A program made the translations under genes and the position numbers. Source: Nocardioides panacis (GTDB lineage: Bacteria; Actinomycetota; Actinomycetes; Propionibacteriales; Nocardioidaceae). From it: a stretch of DNA of 64,000 nt. Below are positions 8,395 through 17,023 of the stretch, in pieces. Position 1 is the stretch's first letter; each line of letters starts with the position of its first letter. The notes beneath the pieces were generated by a model. It was not told the origin of the DNA. It saw nothing but the letters and a program-made list of their open reading frames with translations, and searched no databases. The DNA is taken from contig NZ_CP077062.1 in NCBI RefSeq assembly GCF_019039255.1, positions 248,001-312,000 of the forward strand, in the 5' to 3' direction.

Positions 8395-9679
8395 GGCTGC
8401 CCCCCGGGTTGGTCCCGCCGATCCGGACCGGGTTGGCGGGCCGGCCGGGGGTGTCGCGCCAGTTCTCCGGCAGCAGGTGGTCCAGCAGGTCGTCGACCGT
8501 CACGGCGCCGACCAGCCGGCCGTCGTCGTCGACCACCGGCGCCGCGACCAGGTTGTACGTCGCGAGGTGCCGCGCGCAGTCCTCGAGGCTGGACGTCGCG
8601 CGCAGCGGCTCGATGTCGCTGTCCAGGACGTGCCCGACCATCGTGGAGGGCGGCTCGCGCAGCAGTCGCTGGATGTGCGCGACACCGAGCAGGCGACCCG
8701 TCGGGGGCTCGAGCGGCGGCCGGACGACGTACACCAGGGCCGCCAGCGAGGGGCTGAGCTCGACGTTGCGGACGTGCGCGAGGGCGTCGGCGACGGTCGC
8801 GTCGGGGGGCAGGATCACCGGCTCGGTGGTCATCATGCCGCCGGCGGTGTGCTCCTCGTAGGACATCAGCCGCCGGACGTCCTCGGCCTCCTCGGGGTCC
8901 ATCAGCTGCAGCAGCTTCTCGGCGGTCTCCGGGGGCAGCTCGGCGATCAGGTCGGCGGCGTCGTCGGGCGACATCTCCTCGAGGACGTCGGCGGCGCGCT
9001 CGTTGTCCAGGGCGCCGAGGATCTCGACCTGGTCCTCCTCGGGCAGCTCCTCCAGCACGTCGGCGAGCCGCTCGTCGTCGAGGGCGGCGGCGATCTCGGC
9101 CCGCCGCTTGGGGGGCAGGTCGTGGATCACGTTGGCGAGGTCGGCCGGGCGCATCTCGTCGAGCGCGGCGAGCAGGTGCGTCGCGCCCTGCACGCCGTCC
9201 GGGGCGGCGAAGCCCTCCACGTCGCGCCACTCCACGACGTGGGTCTGGCCCTTGCGGCCGAAGCGCTTGGAGCCCTCCTGCAGCGCGACCCGGCTGATCA
9301 CCCAGTCCCGGCTCCGCTCGGGCTCCATCGCCACGTCGTAGACCGACCCGACCACGCCGGTGCCGCGGACCGTCACCTGCCGGTCGAGCATCTGCCCGAA
9401 CACCAGCGTCTCGGTGGGGCGCTGCTCGAAGCGGCGCATGTTCACCACGCCGGTGGTGATCACCTGGCCGCTGTCGACGTGGGTGACCCGGGTCATCGGC
9501 AGGAAGATCGAGCGGCGACCGAACACCTCGACGACCAGGCCGAGGACACGGGGCGGCAGGCCGCCCGGGCGGAGCACCACGACGATGTCGCGGATCTTCC
9601 CGACCTGGTCGCCCGCGGGGTCGAAGACCGGCAGCCCGGACAGGCGGGCCGCGAAGACGCGGGACGGGGAAGTGCTCAC
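8387..9679 (-). CDS. MgtE_N / CBS domain protein with PRC-barrel-like N-terminus
   Basis: The 430-aa protein starts with PRC-barrel-like repeats (GLPVFDPAGDQVGKIRDIVV and a second copy near residue 105). An MgtE intracellular N domain follows (helical repeats with LADVLEELPEED and AADVLEEMSPDDA, about residues 190-270). Two CBS domains end the protein (about 285-400; TAGGMMTTEPV). It lacks the MgtE transporter channel, so it is a soluble relative, perhaps a Mg2+ or nucleotide sensor. M. tuberculosis has a homologue near sigE (Rv1232c). Confidence 0.88.
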   Translation of the reverse strand: MSTSPSRVFAARLSGLPVFDPAGDQVGKIRDIVVVLRPGGLPPRVLGLVVEVFGRRSIFLPMTRVTHVDSGQVITTGVVNMRRFEQRPTETLVFGQMLDRQVTVRGTGVVGSVYDVAMEPERSRDWVISRVALQEGSKRFGRKGQTHVVEWRDVEGFAAPDGVQGATHLLAALDEMRPADLANVIHDLPPKRRAEIAAALDDERLADVLEELPEEDQVEILGALDNERAADVLEEMSPDDAADLIAELPPETAEKLLQLMDPEEAEDVRRLMSYEEHTAGGMMTTEPVILPPDATVADALAHVRNVELSPSLAALVYVVRPPLEPPTGRLLGVAHIQRLLREPPSTMVGHVLDSDIEPLRATSSLEDCARHLATYNLVAAPVVDDDGRLVGAVTVDDLLDHLLPENWRDTPGRPANPVRIGGTNPGGSRG

Positions 9680-9714
9680 GAGTGCTCAGGTTAGCCGCAT
9701 GGAGAATGGCTGCC

Positions 9715-10617
9715 ATGCCACTCACCTTCGACATCGTCGACGTGTTCACCGACCGGCCCTTCGCGGGCAACCAGCTGGCCGTCGTGCACGGCGCCGACGC
9801 GCTCTCGACCGACCAGTGCCAGGCGCTCGCCCGCGAGTTCGGGTTCTCGGAGTCGACGTTCCCGGGTGCGGTCGTCGACGGGCGGGAGTACGCCACCCGG
9901 ATCTTCACCCCCGAGCAGGAGATCCCGTTCGCCGGACACCCGACGCTGGGCACGGCATGGGCGCTGCGCTCGCGGGGCCTGCTCACCGCCGACGAGGCCA
10001 CGCAGGTGTGCGGCGCCGGCCGGATCGGGGTGCGCTTCGACGGCGAGCAGGTCGAGCTGACCGCCGTACCGCGGGACCTGGCGGGGCCGGTGCCGACCGA
10101 CGTGGTCCGGTCGCTGCTGCGGGCGCTCGGGCTGCTGGTGTCCGACATCGCCGGCGAGTCCTGGGTGGCCGGGTGCGGGCTGAGCTTCGTGCACGTGCCG
10201 GTGACCGAGGAGGCGCTGGTGCGGGCGTCCGCGTCCAGCCACGCGTTCCCACCGGTCGCCGAGCGGCTCTCCGGCCTGGGCCGGGTCGAGGACCTGCTGG
10301 ACGCGGTGAACCTGTACGCCGTCGCGGGCAGCTCCCCGCACCTCGACGTGCACAGCCGGGTGTTCGTGCCCGGCGCCGGCGTCCCGGAGGACCCGGCGAC
10401 CGGGTCGGCCGCCGCCGGCCTGGGCCTGGCCCTGGTGGCGACCGGGCTGCTGCCGGAGGGGGGCCGCTACACGATCCGGCAGGGCCTCGAGATGGGCCGC
10501 CCCTCGACGCTGTCCGGACGCGTGGAGGCCACCGGCGGCTCCGCGACGCTGTGCCACGTCGGCGGCCGGGTGCAGCCGGTGGCGTCGGGCGAGATCGCCG
10601 TGCCGCCCGGCTCCTGA
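9715..10617 (+). CDS. PhzF family epimerase/isomerase-like protein
   Basis: The 300-aa protein has the PhzF/diaminopimelate-epimerase-like double fold: the N-terminal DVFTDRPFAGNQLAVV, the catalytic region IPFAGHPTLGTAWAL, and the C-terminal EDPATGSAAAGLG. All three are family signatures. The members' substrates vary and none is evident here. ATG 9715 was chosen for its GGAG about 10 bases upstream; in-frame codons at 9682 and 9706 are poorer. It is divergent from the CBS gene. Confidence 0.9.
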   Translation: MPLTFDIVDVFTDRPFAGNQLAVVHGADALSTDQCQALAREFGFSESTFPGAVVDGREYATRIFTPEQEIPFAGHPTLGTAWALRSRGLLTADEATQVCGAGRIGVRFDGEQVELTAVPRDLAGPVPTDVVRSLLRALGLLVSDIAGESWVAGCGLSFVHVPVTEEALVRASASSHAFPPVAERLSGLGRVEDLLDAVNLYAVAGSSPHLDVHSRVFVPGAGVPEDPATGSAAAGLGLALVATGLLPEGGRYTIRQGLEMGRPSTLSGRVEATGGSATLCHVGGRVQPVASGEIAVPPGS

Positions 10618-10627
10618 GTGCCGGCAG

Positions 10628-11182
10628 TCAGGACAGCTTCGGCCGGCGGGTCACCCGGCGGTGCAGGATCCGGGGCAGCGGGCCGCGGGTGGTCGCCGGC
10701 GACCCGACCGGGGTGGCCCGGTGGTCGGTGTCGGACAGGTCGCCCGGTGCCTCGACCAGCTCGCCGGTGGGCACCACCCGGCGGACCACGCTGGTCCGGG
10801 CCCAGCCGTCGGCGGCCGTGGTCAGGTCCGGGGCGTTCAGCCGGCCGGTCACCAGCGCACCGGTCGCCGGCCCCCAGTGCTCGGACCCCGGCGGTACGAC
10901 GGACGCGGTGCCGACCCACGTGAGCAGCCGGCCGCCGTTGTCCTTGCTGCGCATCACCACCTCGACCCGGGCGCCGTCCGGGAGGTCCGGCAGCGGCTGC
11001 TCGGTGCCGCCGGACACCAGGCACAGGGCGTCCTCGGCCCAGGCGTGCCACACGGCGTGCCACCGCATGGGGACGCCGGGGCCGGCCGCGGGGTCGGGCC
11101 GTAGCCAGCAGACACCGGTCTTCTTCGCGAGCTCGGCGACCAGCGCGGTGCCGAGGGCGGTCCGGTCCGCGTCGTGGCTCAT
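10628..11182 (-). CDS. conserved hypothetical protein, possible FMN/heme-binding split barrel
   Basis: The 184-aa protein begins MSHDADRTALGTALVAELA. Residues 20-110 (CWLRPDPA, HAVWHAWAEDALCLVSGG, RVEVVMRSKDNGGRLLTWVG) recall split-barrel pyridoxamine-phosphate-oxidase-like proteins, but I cannot confirm the family. The basic C-terminal tail (about 30 residues) looks disordered. It is divergent from the EamA transporter gene with only 42 bases between the starts. Confidence 0.6.
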   Translation of the reverse strand: MSHDADRTALGTALVAELAKKTGVCWLRPDPAAGPGVPMRWHAVWHAWAEDALCLVSGGTEQPLPDLPDGARVEVVMRSKDNGGRLLTWVGTASVVPPGSEHWGPATGALVTGRLNAPDLTTAADGWARTSVVRRVVPTGELVEAPGDLSDTDHRATPVGSPATTRGPLPRILHRRVTRRPKLS

Positions 11183-11224
11183 GCCCCTGAGCCTGCCAGA
11201 CGCGCGACCCGGACAATAGGCGCC

Positions 11225-12103
11225 GTGCGCACCCTGCTCCTGCTCGCCGTCGGCGTCGTCGCGGTCTCGCTGTCCGGCCCGCTGATGGCCGCGACGGTCG
11301 TCCCCCCGCTGGCGATCGCGTTCTGGCGCAACGCGTTCGCGACGGTGGCGCTGGGCCCGGGGGTGACGGTCCGGCGCGAGGAGCTCTCCGGACTGCGCGG
11401 CCGACCGCTCGGCCTGGTGGTCGCGAGCGGCGCCGCGCTGGCGCTGCACTTCGGCACCTGGGTCACCTCGCTGACGCTGACGTCGGTCGCGTCGGCCACC
11501 GCGATCGTGTGCCTGCAGCTCGCCTGGGTGGTGGCCTGGCAGCTGCTGCACGGCGAGCGGTTCGGCGTCGGGGTGCTGGCCGGCCTGGTGACCGCGCTGG
11601 TCGGAGTCCTGGTCGTCTCGGGCGTCGACTTCTCGGTGTCCCCGGAGGCGCTGCTCGGCGACCTGCTCGCGCTCGTCGGCGGGGCGGCGGCCGCGGCGTA
11701 CATGCTGATCGGGGCACGGGCCCGTCAGGCGACGTCCACGACGACGTACACCTTCGTCTGCTACGGAACCTGCGCGGCGATCCTGGCGGTGGCCTGCCTG
11801 GTCGCGGGTCAGGACCTGGGCGGCTACCCGCTGCGCCAGTGGGGGCTGCTGCTGCTGGTCACCGCGACCGCGCAGCTGATGGGGCACTCGGTGTTCAACC
11901 ACCTGCTCGCCACCACCAAGCCGATCGTGGTCTCGCTGGCGCTGCTGCTCGAGGTGCCCGGCGCGGCCCTGCTCGCCGCGCTGATCCTCGGCCAGGTCCC
12001 GCCGCTCGGCGCCGCCGTCGGGCTGGTGGTGATCCTGGTCGGGATGGCGCTGGTCGTGGTGAACAACCGGGCGCCCGGCCTCGACGCGGCACCGATGGAC
12101 TGA
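11225..12103 (+). CDS. EamA/DMT-superfamily transporter
   Basis: The 292-aa protein is almost wholly hydrophobic with about ten membrane helices in two EamA repeats. Examples are the N-terminal TLLLLAVGVVAVSLSGPLMA and the second-half VSLALLLEVPGAALLAALIL. It is a drug/metabolite-type permease; the substrate is unknown. The start at GTG 11225 leads straight into the first helix; an upstream in-frame codon at 11174 would add a basic, non-membrane stretch. Confidence 0.88.
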   Translation: MRTLLLLAVGVVAVSLSGPLMAATVVPPLAIAFWRNAFATVALGPGVTVRREELSGLRGRPLGLVVASGAALALHFGTWVTSLTLTSVASATAIVCLQLAWVVAWQLLHGERFGVGVLAGLVTALVGVLVVSGVDFSVSPEALLGDLLALVGGAAAAAYMLIGARARQATSTTTYTFVCYGTCAAILAVACLVAGQDLGGYPLRQWGLLLLVTATAQLMGHSVFNHLLATTKPIVVSLALLLEVPGAALLAALILGQVPPLGAAVGLVVILVGMALVVVNNRAPGLDAAPMD

Positions 12104-12162
12104 GACGTTTCCCACGGTCCGGGAGGGTCCCGGCGAGCGACCGGCGTCAGTACAGTCCAGGC

Positions 12163-13125
12163 ATGTCTGCCGCCCGTGAGATCCGTGCCCGTCGCTCCTG
12201 CCACGCCGTCCCCGGCTCCAACCCCCGGTTCCTCGAGAAGGCCCAGGGCCTCGAGTCGGACCAGGTGTTCCTGGACCTCGAGGACTCGGTGGCCCCGATC
12301 GCGAAGCCGGCCGCCCGGGCGAACATCGTCGAGGTGCTGAACACCGGCGAGTGGGGCACCCGGGTGAAGACCGTCCGGGTCAACGACTGGACGACCCAGT
12401 GGACCTACAAGGACGTCATCGAGGTCGTCGAGGGCGCCGGCGCGAACCTCGACTGCCTCATGCTGCCGAAGGTGCAGACCGCCGACCAGGTCAAGGCGCT
12501 CGACGTGCTGCTCACCCAGATCGAGACCGCGATGGGCTACGAGGTCGGCAAGATCGGCATCGAGGCGCAGATCGAGAACGCGCTGGGCCTGATCAACGTC
12601 GACGACATCGCCACCGCGTCCCCGCGCATCGAGACGATCATCTTCGGCCCGGCCGACTTCATGGCCTCGATCAACATGAAGTCGCTGGTCGTCGGCGAGC
12701 AGCCGCCCGGGTACGACGTCGGCGACGCCTACCACTACATCCTGATGCGGCTGCTGATGGCGGCCCGCGCGCACGACCTCCAGGTCATCGACGGGCCCTA
12801 CCTGCAGATCAAGGACCTGGACGGCTACCGCCGGGTCGCCGGCCGCTCCGCCGCCCTCGGCTTCGACGGCAAGTGGACGCTGCACCCCTCGCAGATCGAG
12901 GTCGCCAACGACGTGTACTCCCCGGACCAGGGCGACTACGACCACGCCGAGAACATCCTGGACGCCTACGAGTACTACACCTCCGAGAAGGGCGGCGCGA
13001 AGGGCGCGGTCATGCTCGGCGACGAGATGATCGACGAGGCCTCCCGCAAGATGGCGCTGGTGATCTCCGGCAAGGGCCGCGCCGCCGGGATGTCCCGCGG
13101 CGAGAAGTGGACCCCCGAGGGCTGA
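12163..13125 (+). CDS. HpcH/HpaI aldolase / malyl-CoA lyase-type CoA ester lyase
   Basis: The 320-aa TIM-barrel protein belongs to the CitE/malyl-CoA lyase family: RSCHAVPGSN, the metal-binding FLDLEDSVAP, KIGIEAQIENALGL, the FGPADFM loop and KWTLHPSQIEVAN are all present. In the ethylmalonyl-CoA pathway this type cleaves methylmalyl-CoA and malyl-CoA. The acyl-CoA dehydrogenase (17024) and MaoC gene (20522) would fit the same pathway, although other genes lie between. A strong hairpin follows the stop. The exact substrate is inference. Confidence 0.85.
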   Translation: MSAAREIRARRSCHAVPGSNPRFLEKAQGLESDQVFLDLEDSVAPIAKPAARANIVEVLNTGEWGTRVKTVRVNDWTTQWTYKDVIEVVEGAGANLDCLMLPKVQTADQVKALDVLLTQIETAMGYEVGKIGIEAQIENALGLINVDDIATASPRIETIIFGPADFMASINMKSLVVGEQPPGYDVGDAYHYILMRLLMAARAHDLQVIDGPYLQIKDLDGYRRVAGRSAALGFDGKWTLHPSQIEVANDVYSPDQGDYDHAENILDAYEYYTSEKGGAKGAVMLGDEMIDEASRKMALVISGKGRAAGMSRGEKWTPEG

Positions 13126-13140
13126 CCCTCCGAACGTCAC

Positions 13141-13177
13141 GAACGGCACCGTTCCCCGCCCGGGAGCGGTGCCGTTC
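13141..13177. terminator. hairpin terminator after the CoA ester lyase gene
   Basis: GAACGGCACCG at 13141-13151 pairs perfectly with CGGTGCCGTTC at 13167-13177 around a 15-base loop. It lies between the lyase gene and the converging broken DUF559-like gene, so it may act in both directions. There is no U-tract. Confidence 0.75.
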
Positions 13178-13178
13178 G

Positions 13179-13793
13179 TCACTCTCGGTGCCGGGCGGGC
13201 TCGTGCAGCGACCGCGGTACGTCGCGGTGGTCGAGCACCTCGTCCAGGGTGGGTGGGACCTCCCACCTCGACCGGGCCCGGGCGGCGAGCATCCGCCGGA
13301 CCCCCCGGTCCGTCGACAGCAGGTCGGGGCCGGTCACGCGGAAGACCTCCAGCCCGGCAGCGACGTCGAGCAGGTCCACGATGCCGAGCAACCGCCCGCC
13401 GCGGTCGAAGACCGGCTGGGCTCGCCGGAGTGGTCGAGGGCGGCCGACACCCGTCGTACGCCACGGCTGCCGGCGCGCGTGGCGAGGTAGGCACGCATCC
13501 GGCGCACGGAGACCAGGTCCGCGGCCGCAGCCATCTCCATCGCGCTGGGTGCGCCCGTCGGTGTGCAGGCCGTCGAAGAAGGCGGCCCCGTGCAGGCGGC
13601 ACGCCGCCCATCCGGTCACGGCTCCGCCGGGGGGCAACCGGGCCGCCTGCTCCACGATGCGCTGCTCCGGCAGGTCGTCGTCGGCGGACGCCGGGACGTA
13701 GAGGCCGTGGCTGGACCGGCGCCACGCGCGGCCCCGGGCGGCGCCGCGGGTGGGACCGCTGACCCCGTCCGGGTCGAGGGTGACGGGGTGCAC
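13179..13793 (-). pseudogene. degraded DUF559/AbiEi-like endonuclease-domain gene with internal deletions
   Basis: Nocardioides-type genomes carry many proteins of about 300 aa of this kind (N-terminal winged-helix region, C-terminal vsr-like DUF559 nuclease). Here only about 204 codons remain and the family-like segments fall in alternating frames. First comes SSHGLYVPASADDD to FFDGLHTDG. Then AMEMAAAADLVSVRRMRAYL is read from a second frame (about 13543-13420). Then PVFDRGGRLLGIVDLLDVAA returns to the first frame, joined directly to FRVTGPDLLSTDR with the catalytic part missing. At least two out-of-frame losses and one in-frame loss are implied. The family assignment is from memory of the pattern. 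Confidence 0.65.
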
Positions 13794-13904
13794 GAGTCCC
13801 CGTGGCGGGAGCGCGACCGGGTTCCACCGGTGACGGGGGGTGACGGCAGGCCCGCATGGTGCCTGCCCCGGACCGCAGATGCCTCCGGTCGTCCACAGGC
13901 GCCA

Positions 13905-13961
13905 CGAGTGTCACGTCCGGCCTCTCCCGGGTCGCGGATGTGGTGCCGGACGTGACACTCG
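13905..13961. promoter_or_regulatory. 17-bp perfect inverted repeat upstream of LicD-methyltransferase gene
   Basis: CGAGTGTCACGTCCGGC (13905-13921) and GCCGGACGTGACACTCG (13945-13961) are exact reverse complements separated by 23 bases. The element ends 22 bases before the GTG at 13984, in the gap between two divergent genes, so it is not an ordinary terminator. It could be an operator for a dimeric regulator or a leader hairpin that limits translation. Confidence 0.6.
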
Positions 13962-13983
13962 ACGCTTCCCGTACGATCCCCTC

Positions 13984-15562
13984 GTGTCCACAGCCACCGA
14001 CGTCACCGGCGTGCGCGTCGACGACGAGGGGGTGCGGGCCGGGTCCGCGTCCGAGGTCGTCCTCGACGTGCTGTTCGACGGCCGGCGCATCTGGTCCTTC
14101 TGGCTGCACCGCGACGGCGAGCCGAGCGGTGCCGCCCACCTGGTCCGCTGGCCCTCCGCGCTCCGCCGCTTCCTGCACGGTACGACGCAGGTGCGCGTGG
14201 TCGCGCACGTCAGCGGGGACGTGGTCTACGACGCCGAGGTGCGGCTGGGCGAGCGGGACCAGGAGCGGGCGGACGGCCGGATCGCCGTGGTCAACGACCG
14301 CGGGCTGCCGCTGGGCATCGACAAGTCGCTGCGGCTCGCGCAGACGTTCGACACCCGCAGCGCCGAGCACGTCAAGCCGCTGCTCGACTCGATCGAGGAG
14401 GTGCTGGGAGCCCTCGCGAAGGCCGGCATCGACGCCTTCCCGGCCTACGGCACGCTGCTCGGCGCGGTCCGCGAGGGCCGGCTGATCGGCCACGACAGCG
14501 ACGCCGACCTCGGCTACGTCAGCGACCACACGCACCCGGTCGACGTGGTCCGGGAGTCCTTCCGGCTGCAGCGGGCGCTGGCGGACATGGGCTACCGCAT
14601 CTCCCGCTACAGCGGCGCCGCGTTCAAGGTCGACGTCGCCGAGGCGGACGGGTCCGTGCGGGGGCTCGACGTCTTCGGCGGCTTCCTGGCCGACGGCCAC
14701 CTGCACCTGATGGGCGAGATCCGCACCCCGTTCCGGCGCGAGTGGATCTTCCCCCCTGGGCACCTGCTCGCTGGAGGGCCGCGAGCTCCCGGCCCCCGCG
14801 AACACCGACGAGTTCCTCACCGCGACCTACGGCCCCGGCTGGAAGGTCCCCGACCCGGCGTACAAGTTCGAGACCCCGGAGAGCACGCACCGCCGGCTGA
14901 ACGGCTGGTTCCGGGGCACCCGCGTCAAGCGCGAGAGCTGGGACCGCGCCTACTCCCGGCTGCCCGCCGAGCCGCCGGTCGTCGAGCCCTCCGACTTCGC
15001 GACCTGGGTGGTGGAGCAGGAGGGCGGGGTGCCCCGGCGGGTCGTGGACATCGGCTGCGGCCGGGGCGTCGACGACCTCTGGTTCGCCCGGCAGGGCGCG
15101 CAGGTGATCGGCTTCGACTACGCGCTGCGCGGCAGCCTGCCGGTCGCCGGCCTCGCGGCCGAGGAGGGTGTCGACCTCGAGCTCCGGGACCTGAACCTCT
15201 GCGAGCTCCGCTCGGTGCTGACCGAGGGGGCCCGCGTCGCCCGGCTGCCCGGCCGCACCGTGGTCACGGCGCGGCACGTCGCGGACGCCACCGACAAGGT
15301 CGGCCGCGCGCACCTGTGGCGGGTCTGCGAGATGATGCTCAGCGGCGGCGGCCGGCTGTACGTCGAGTTCGTCAGCCAGCGCGGCGAGGACGACCCGTTC
15401 ACGCGGGACAACCACTTGCGCACGCTGGCGGTGCGCCGGGTGGTCGAGGAGCTCGAGGACCGGGGCGCGACCGTGGTGTCGCGCACGGTGACCGAACACG
15501 AGGGCCCCGACGTCACGACGGGGCACCGGACCGGACGATTGGTGGTCGAATGGCAACGATGA
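13984..15562 (+). CDS. LicD-like nucleotidyltransferase / SAM methyltransferase fusion (frameshifted)
   Basis: After a beta-rich N-terminal domain (about 1-100) comes a LicD-type domain (about 130-270) with AYGTLLGAVREGRLIGHDSD, the HDSDAD metal-binding pattern of the family. A SAM methyltransferase domain follows (motif I VVDIGCGRGVDD at about 350). LicD proteins attach phosphocholine-like groups to surface glycans. The frame breaks at 14751-14756 (six C); five would read WIFPLGTCSLEGRELPAP and give 525 aa, close to the intact 521-aa paralogue at 18498-20063. The stop overlaps the next gene by 13 bases. The substrate is unknown. Confidence 0.75.
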
Positions 15563-15825
15563 AGGCACTGAGCGGGCGCCTCAAGGTCCGCGGCCGGGAG
15601 GCCGCCCGCAACGTCGGGCGGTTCCGGGCCGGGGTGCAGGCCGAGGGGATCGACGCGCTGCGCGACCGGGTCGCGGTCCTAGAGGACGAGGTCCAGGAGT
15701 GCCGCCAGCTCAACCTGCGGCTCGCCGAGCTGACCGACGTGGTCCAGGAGCTGCTGCTGCCGGTGGCCGCGCGGGACGAGCAGCGGATCACCGAGGCCCT
15801 GGAGAAGTACTCGCGGGGACTGTGA
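15550..15825 (+). CDS. small coiled-coil protein, cassette 1
   Basis: The 91-aa protein has a basic N-terminus (KALSGRLKVRGREAARNVGR) and a predicted coiled coil (RDRVAVLEDEVQECRQLNLR then LAELTDVVQELLLPVAARDE). It starts inside the end of the methyltransferase gene. A clear relative (DAVEENRRLNQRLADVVDVV) follows the second LicD-methyltransferase gene at 18244-18501, so the pair is a repeated two-gene unit. It may be a scaffold or partner of the fusion enzyme. No function is known to me. Confidence 0.75.
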   Translation: MATMKALSGRLKVRGREAARNVGRFRAGVQAEGIDALRDRVAVLEDEVQECRQLNLRLAELTDVVQELLLPVAARDEQRITEALEKYSRGL

Positions 15826-15829
15826 CGAG

Positions 15830-16951
15830 GTGGCGCGCACCGTCTACTTCCACGTCGGCCTGCCCAAGACCGGGACGACGTACCTCCAGACCCTGCTGTG
15901 GAACAACGCCGAGGAGCTGCGCCGACAGGGCGTGCTGATGCCGGGCCTCTCGGTCCGCGAGCACCTGTGGGCCAGCGGCGCCGTCCGCGAGGACCCGCGG
16001 CTCGACCGGCGCGGCCCCGAGGCGGCCGGCGCGTGGGACCGGATCGCCGAGGAGATCGTCGCCTGGCCCGGGACGGCCGTGGTCAGCCACGAGTTCTTCG
16101 CGGCTGCGAGCGCGGAGCAGGCCGCGCGGGCGATGCAGCGGCTCGGGGACGCCGAGGTGCACGTGGTCGTGACCGCGCGCGACACGGTCAGCCTGGTGAC
16201 CGCGCGCTGGCAGGAGTTCGTGAAGAACGGCTCCACGGTGCCGATCGACGAGTACCCCACCCGCGAGGAGACCTCCCCGGAGTACGAGTGGGACTGGGGC
16301 ACCCTCGACCTGGCCGACGTGCTCGCCCGGTGGGGCGCCTCGCTGCCGCCCGCGCGCGTGCACGTCCTCACGCTGCCCAAGCCGGGCGCCCCGCGCGACG
16401 AGCTGTGGCTGCGCTTCGCCCGGCTGGTGGGCATCGACCCGGCCGCCTGCGACCCCTCCGGCTCGGTGCAGAACGAGTCCCTGGGCGTCGTCGAGGTCGA
16501 GCTGCTGCGGCGCGTGAACGGCGACCTCGTCGACTTCACCTCCGCGCTCGACCGCGGCAACTGGATCCGCGGCTACCTCGCGCAGGGCAAGCTGGTCCCG
16601 CGCGGCGGCGAGAAGTTCTGGCCGTCGGCGGACCGGGTCGAGGCGCTGCGCGCCCGCGGCGACCGGGCCGTCGACTTCGTGTGCGCGCAGGGGTACGACG
16701 TGATCGGCGACGTCGAGGACCTCCGCACGCCGCGGGTCCTCGGCGAGCGGCGGCACCCCCAGGACGTGACCGACGCCGAGCTGGTCGAGGCGGCCTCCGC
16801 GACCATCGCGGCGATGATGGCCGACGTACGCCAGCTGACCCGGGAGCGGCGCGGGGCCCGCGAGGCCGCCCGCAGCGCCGAGGCCCGCACGCCCCGGGGC
16901 CGGTCCCGCGCCGCGCTCAGACGGGTGCGCCGAATGTGGTCCCGTTCATAG
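15830..16951 (+). CDS. sulfotransferase family protein
   Basis: The 373-aa protein opens with the 5'-phosphosulfate-binding P-loop of sulfotransferases, FHVGLPKTGTTYLQTLLWNN (residues about 7-26). The second, 3'-phosphate-binding, region is VVVTARDTVSLVTARWQEFV at about 110-130. PAPS-dependent transfer of sulfate to a glycan or lipid is the expected reaction. It starts 4 bases after the coiled-coil gene and so belongs to the same transcript as the LicD-methyltransferase. The basic C-terminus (about 35 residues) is low in complexity. Confidence 0.85.
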   Translation: MARTVYFHVGLPKTGTTYLQTLLWNNAEELRRQGVLMPGLSVREHLWASGAVREDPRLDRRGPEAAGAWDRIAEEIVAWPGTAVVSHEFFAAASAEQAARAMQRLGDAEVHVVVTARDTVSLVTARWQEFVKNGSTVPIDEYPTREETSPEYEWDWGTLDLADVLARWGASLPPARVHVLTLPKPGAPRDELWLRFARLVGIDPAACDPSGSVQNESLGVVEVELLRRVNGDLVDFTSALDRGNWIRGYLAQGKLVPRGGEKFWPSADRVEALRARGDRAVDFVCAQGYDVIGDVEDLRTPRVLGERRHPQDVTDAELVEAASATIAAMMADVRQLTRERRGAREAARSAEARTPRGRSRAALRRVRRMWSRS

Positions 16952-17023
16952 CGACCCACGCGGGCATCGGTGATACTCGGCGGTAACCCACCCGCCTGCC
17001 CTGCAGCATGGAAGGACCCCCTG

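Noticed and set aside
8181-10148. 655-codon open frame antisense to the CBS/MgtE_N gene
   Set aside because: At this base composition opposite-strand frames stay open by chance; its translation is Arg/Pro/Ala-rich and matches no family, while the opposite strand has a clear protein.
13840-13983. Upstream extension of the LicD1 protein
   Set aside because: The frame is open upstream but runs through the 17-bp inverted repeat, has no ribosome site, and the paralogue starts at the position matching GTG 13984.
14751-14756. Phase-variable C-tract controlling LicD1
   Set aside because: Phase variation of surface enzymes is well known, but the same +1 C/G fault occurs in five unrelated genes here, including repair helicases, so sequencing error is the better explanation.
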